NCBI GenBank assembly: GCA_028456385.1
Contig: JALNQF010000547.1
Location: forward strand, 1 to 23,859
Reading direction: 5' to 3'
Source: Ophiosphaerella korrae
Taxonomy: Eukaryota > Ascomycota > Dothideomycetes > Pleosporales > Phaeosphaeriaceae
DNA length: 23,859 bases
The notes below the pieces were generated by a model. It ran no database searches. It saw only the letters and a list, made by a program, of their open reading frames with translations, and had not been told where the DNA came from. The position numbers were made by a program, and so were the translations under genes. Shown here piece after piece: positions 19,081-23,859 of this stretch (position 1 is its first letter; every line of letters starts with the position of its first letter).

Positions 19081-22000
19081 GTTAAGTTCTACCTACAAGT
19101 AGGCGTATATATTAAACAGACCTCTACCTATGTTATTAAAAACGCAGGCTAATTTAACCTTATTCTAGGATTTTTATAGCGCAAGGCCTATACTATTAAA
19201 CTTAACTACTACTATAGAATGATATTATTCTCTAACACTTACTACTAATAGTACTACTAGATAACTAACGAAATCCCCTTAGTAGTATACTATAGCGCGC
19301 CTAGATATTACTCTACTATAGCCTTAAAGAAGCTAGCGCTTAAACTATTATTTACTCTTATAGGGCCCCTAAGTAGGCACCCTAATAGGTATAAATAGAA
19401 CTTATTAATAGATATTTAAACTATTAGTTATTATATAATTAAGGCCTTTACTAGAAGAAGTAGATATATACTTATAGTACTTACCTTAGATAGAATACTA
19501 CTACTAGTATACTACTACAAAGTAGCTAGAAAAGTAGATTATATATAATTTTATAAACTACTACTTATAGTAGAGCTTAAAGATATTTTATCTATAAAAC
19601 TACTCTAACTATATTAAGACTTAATACTCTATTTTAATAAAAAAGCTACTAAGGAACTTTTCTCTTATAGGCTATACAACCTAGAAATTACTTTTAAACC
19701 TAGCGTAAAAATCCTAGACGCTAAACCTTACCTCTTTACTAGAAAATAAGATAAAGTAATCTAGAAATATATCTAAGAAATAGAAGGTAAGGGCTTTATT
19801 AGTAAATGTAGCTCCTTAGCTAAGAATAACTTACTAATTATAGCTAAACTAGATAGTAGCTTATAAGTCTATATAGACTACTATAAGCTAAATAAATCTA
19901 CTATTAAAGACTAGTACTTTATTCTATTCTTTAGGGAAATACTAGCTTACCTAAATAAAGTAAAGATATTCTCTAAATTTAACATAATATACACCTTTTA
20001 CTACTTATATATTACTTTAAATTTAGAATAGCTAACTACTTTTATTACTTACTTTAGTATATATACCTATAAGGTAGTACCTTTTAGCCTTACTAACGTA
20101 CTAGCTACTTTCTAGCGCGCTATTAACTTAGCCCTACTAGAATATTTAGACAACTTCTATACTATATATATAGACAACGTCTTAATATACTCTAATAATA
20201 AAATAAACTATATCTAGTACGTTTATAAAGTGCTTATATAACTAAAAGAGTAAAGCTTCTATATAGACCTTAAAAAATCTAGCCTCTATACTACCTTAGT
20301 TAAGTTTTTAGGTATAATTATCTCTAATAAAGAAATTATAATAGATTTCTCTAAAGTTAAAGCTATCTAAGAGTAAGAAATACTAAAGACTACTAAAGAA
20401 GTCCTAGCCTTTTTAGGCTATACTAGATTTCTCTAGCGCTTTATTAAGGATTACTTAAGCCTCGCCTTACTACTTACTAAGTTAATTAAGTCTAAAGTTA
20501 TTACTAAACCTACTAAAAGAGATAAGCTACTCCTTTAAAAGACCTAGTATAAGCCCTTTATAATTACCTAAGAATATATAGATACTTTTAATAAACTAAA
20601 AGCTACTTTCTAGCTAAGTATAGTCTTACTTTACTTTAACTCCTTAAAACTAATCTATATCTAAACTAACGCCTCTAGGTAGGCCTTAGGTAGAGTAATA
20701 AGCTAACTAAACTAAGATAGAATCTAATAGCTAGTTAGCTTCTTTTTAAAAAAATACACCCTAGTAGAATATAATTATAATATCTACAACCTAGAACTTA
20801 TAGCTATAATCTAAGTATTTAAAGAATAGAAACTAGAGCTTATAGGTAGTCTATATATAATCTGCGTTATAATAGACTACTATAATTTAGAAACCTTTAT
20901 AATAACTAAAAAGCTTAATTACTACTAGGCTTACTAGTTATTATTCCTATCCTAATTTAATTTCTATATTAAATACATACCTAGTAATATAAACAAGGTT
21001 ATAGACGCCCTAAGTTACTAACTATAGGATTACCCTATAGATAATTCTAATCTATAAGTATTAAGAGCTAACTAAATTATCCTAAGCCCTTAAGTCTTAG
21101 CCTTAGGCGTAAAACCTACGCTAAATATAGTAATTTACGCTCTAAGCCTTATAGACCTATAAAAGCTAGATAGATTTATACTAGAATAAGCTACTATATT
21201 ATATACTTACCTTTACTATATTGTAGGAATAAAACCTATATTAGTAAACCTACTAGAAGATTTTCTACTACTTTATAATAGAGAACTAGACCTAGAACTC
21301 CTACTATATATTATTAACCTACGCCTAATAAAAGAAATACTAGATATAGCGTACTTAGAAGACTATATAGCCTAAGCCGCATTTACTACTATAGATAGTA
21401 GATAATAAAAACTATTAAAAGCCTTCTATAAAGTAGGATACTACTTCTTATATACTAATATTAGCTCTACTAGATTAGAGAAAGAAAAGCACTTCTAAGT
21501 TAATAAAACGCGTTTATATATCTCCTTAAATACCTATCTATACTACTAAATCTTTAATTTATACTATAACTATTAGTTAGTAGGCTATAAAGAACTCTAT
21601 AGTACGCTATATCTAATATATAAGTACTATTATTAGCTTAAGATACTTTAAGCTATTAAGTAATTTTATAATATATACCTAATCTACTACTATATAAAGA
21701 ACTTATAAGATAGTAAACTTAGTTACTTCTAACCTATACTAATTCTTTACGCACCCTAGACTAATATCTTAGTAGACTATATCTAAGCCTTACTAACTAG
21801 TAAAAATAGTAGCTAGATTTATAAATATATCCTAGTAATTTACTACTACTTTATAAAAAGACGCTATTTCTTCTCCTATAAGTCTCTAAAACTAGAAGAA
21901 GCTACCTAATATTTTATATCTATTTTTAAGCTTTATAGAGTCCTAATAAATATTGTATCTAATAGAGAGATAACTTTTATTAGCTAATTTTAGCGCTATA

Positions 22001-22880
22001 TATATAAACGCCTCTATATTACGTAAAAGCTCTTAACTACGTACTACTTAGAAACTAATAGCTAAACTAAGCAAGTAAATTAAGCCCTAGAGATCTTTCT
22101 AAGGTAATATATTAACTACGCGTAAGATAACTAGGTAGCTTAGCTACACGTAGCTAAGTTCTAAGTAAATAATACTATTAATATATCTATTAAGATAACT
22201 TTATTTCTTGTAGATCTAGGGTATTACCCCTATAGTAGTATACACCCTAGCGAAAATAATAAAGATTAACTAAACCTAGCTTACTATAACTAATATATAC
22301 AAGCTAATAAGCTACTTAACGCCTATAGTAATTTAGTAGCTTACTTTAAAGAAAAAATACTCTAGGTATAATATAAGTAAGTAGCTTAAGCTAATACCTC
22401 TTACTAAAGTAGACTAGTATATAAAGTTAGTAACTAAGCTTATATTAGTATAGCTAATTAGAGAACTACTTAGCTAACTCTAAAATTAAACTACTAATAA
22501 GTAGGCTTATACCTTATTAAGAGAGTTATCTACGATAGTAGAGTATATAAGCTAGTACTACTCTAAAAGATACTAAGTAAAGGCGTATTCCTAGTCTTTT
22601 CTCTAAAACTCTTACGCTCTAGGGATTAGAAGCTCTTACTAGATTAAGACTTACTATAGCTAATCTCTATTATTATTACTAATAAAGAAACTAGTAGTAT
22701 ATATAAAGAATACCTAGTAGAAGCTATCTTAGACGTACGCTTTAAAGAGCGTAGAAAATACGTAAGATAGTACTACCTAGTCTACTAGACTAGCTATAAT
22801 AAACTTATATAGGAGCTAGTAAAAGAATTTATAAAATATAAAGCTACTTTTAACTTTTACTAGAACTACCTAGAGAAAGC
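19080..22880 (+). pseudogene. pol: Element D degenerate chromovirus pol
   Basis: Domains in order: protease-like end about 19090-19260 (NLILGFL-stop-RKAYTI); RT from about 19760 with KGFISKCSSLAKNNLLIIAKLD, then YIDYYKLNKSTIKD-stop-Y at 19870-19917, VVPFSLTNVLATF-stop-RAIN, and the catalytic box Y-I-D-N at 20167-20178 in place of Y-x-D-D; RNase H about 20640-21020 (ALGRVIS-stop-LN, VSFFLKKYTLVEYNY, KVIDALSY); integrase about 21580-22280 with VDYI, INIVSNREITFIS (21950-21985, Asp changed to Asn and Gly to Glu) and, further on, NYA-stop-DN and VDLGYYPYSSIHPSE; chromodomain 22708-22860 starting EYLVEAILDVRFKERRKY. The frame stays readable over long distances, so decay is mostly by substitution. 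Sequence differs clearly from A/B and from C. It was presumably inserted into C. Confidence 0.85.
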
Positions 22881-23215
22881 TAAACTACTAACTCTACGTA
22901 TACTAAAAAAATAGAGCCTTAATAAAGACGTAACCTATTAAAGTATCTTAACTTACTAATAGGTATAAAAAAGCCCTTTCTAAGGCGTAATTACTATCTT
23001 TAGCCTTTACTAGAACTACCTAAACAAGCTTAAAACTATTAATAGGCGTAAAAAAGCCCCTTTATAAAGCGTAATTACTACTTTTAACTTTTACTAGAAC
23101 TACTTAGAGAAGCCTAAAATACTAACTATATACTTAAAATAGAGCCTAATAAAAACGTAACCTAGTAGAGTACTCTAGCTATTAGTAGGCGTAAAAAGGC
23201 CCTCTAAGGCGTAAT
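22844..23215 (+). repeat. Tandem-repeat tail behind the element D chromodomain
   Basis: The block ctacttttaacttttactag occurs at 22844 and 23078, with a variant (ctatctttagcctttactag) at 22994. A second block, ggcgtaaaaa-gccc followed by ggcgtaattac-like sequence, recurs near 22961, 23044 and 23188. Spacing between first-block copies is 150 and 84 bp, so the array is irregular, combining long (about 234 bp) and short units. The block is the C-terminal end of the chromodomain frame (ATFNFY-stop-NYLEK), so the array probably arose by duplication of the end of pol. Confidence 0.8.
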
Positions 23216-23859
23216 TAGAAAACTTTACTACTAGCTAAAGATAAATTATAGCGCAAAAATAGTAAGAATAGTTTACCTTAGCTAGTAAGTATAAGACTCT
23301 TTTTAGGTTAAAGCCTACTCTTACTACTATAGCTATAACTACTACGCTCTCTTATAACTAGTTACGTATAGGTCTAGTTTACTATTATAGAATTTACAAC
23401 TAGCTACTAAATTCCTAGCTAGGGCTACTCTATACTACTTACTCTCTAATACTTATAAATATTAAGCTTACTAGGTCTCTTATATTAATAAACCTACCTA
23501 TTATAAAGCCTATATCTATAGTAAGTACCTATATAGAGATCTAGCGCTATTAAGTTACTTAGTAGTATTAACTTTACTTTCCCTTATACTATATACAAAC
23601 ACTTTTAGGTTTAATTTTATTAGCGTAAGGTAGAAGTAGTAAAAAAGAGTTTATAGTTAACACGTTTTATATATAGAAGTTACGCGCATTTTAATTTTAT
23701 ACTAAAATTAGTAAAAACCTTAGCTCTATACTCTATAAATAATAATTTTAACTTAAAAAATAGTTAACCTCCTTAACCCTAGCTACTACTACTACTACCT
23801 AATAGGTATTATTAGTTAATTAGAGCCCTTTTTAAGCTCTAGGAATTTACTCTTTAAAA
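23216..23859. other. No gene seen; presumed 3' UTR/LTR of element D
   Basis: AT-rich sequence without a recognisable coding remnant. A short (CTA)n run lies at about 23783-23797. Part of it may be the start of the element D 3' LTR, but no matching 5' copy was found in 17400-18400. Confidence 0.4.

Noticed and set aside
23780..23800. Microsatellite (CTA)n of possible interest
   Set aside because: It has only about five units, and CTA is the most frequent trinucleotide in RIP-mutated sequence, so a short run is expected by chance.
1..23859. Long runs free of TGA, suggesting a genetic code in which TAG/TAA are read as amino acids
   Set aside because: TGA and TGG are both missing because CA/TG dinucleotides have been mutated away. 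Stops fall at Gln/Trp positions of known pol motifs and catalytic residues are also damaged (Y-L-D-N, N-S-R-A), so this is RIP decay, not recoding.
1..23859. Organellar (mitochondrial) or AT-rich endosymbiont DNA
   Set aside because: The recognisable content is nuclear-type Gypsy retrotransposons with LTRs and chromodomains. No organellar genes, rRNA or tRNA were seen.

Overview
This window appears to contain no intact gene. It is AT-rich, fully degenerate retrotransposon sequence of the kind found in AT-rich isochores of filamentous ascomycetes (Pezizomycotina). Two things point there. All four recognisable elements are Ty3/Gypsy-type, three of them with a visible chromodomain. Also, the stops interrupting their reading frames are almost all TAG/TAA at positions where Gln or Trp is expected, which is the footprint of repeat-induced point mutation (RIP). 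By eye, TGG and CCA are absent, TGA and TCA are very rare, and TA-containing trinucleotides (CTA, TAG, ATA) dominate. The species cannot be named from this. | Layout: (1) Element A, + strand, 1-4297, resuming at 11335: a heavily mutated chromovirus that starts inside its 5' LTR (ends at 314), has lost gag and the protease active site, keeps a degenerate pol, and has a polypurine tract and the start of a 3' LTR (4192). (2) Element B, - strand, 4298-11329: a complete, less mutated element of the same family, with two 429-bp LTRs and a 5-bp target duplication CTACT, inserted in the opposite direction into the 3' LTR of A. (3) Element C, - strand, about 11.47-17.4 kb: a different Gypsy lineage with clear RNase H and integrase, no RT in view, and a long unassigned tract downstream of the integrase. 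(4) Element D, + strand, about 17.4 kb to near the window end: a third chromovirus with gag-like, protease, RT, RNase H, integrase and chromodomain remnants, then a tandem-repeat tail. D probably sits inside the pol of C. | How the parts fit: the arrangement is a nest. B landed in A after A had already decayed (B keeps many TGT/TGC that A has lost) or was exposed to fewer rounds of RIP. D probably interrupts C. Comparing A with B is the most informative reading possible here, because coding frames conserved between two independently mutated copies stand out. This comparison supports two extra reading frames between pol and the 3' LTR: an ANTISENSE frame (B: + strand about 5070-5429; A: - strand about 3456-3855), and a sense frame that runs through the polypurine tract about 95 bp into the 3' LTR (B: about 5050-4630; A: about 3890-4290). 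These are the main candidates for something undescribed.
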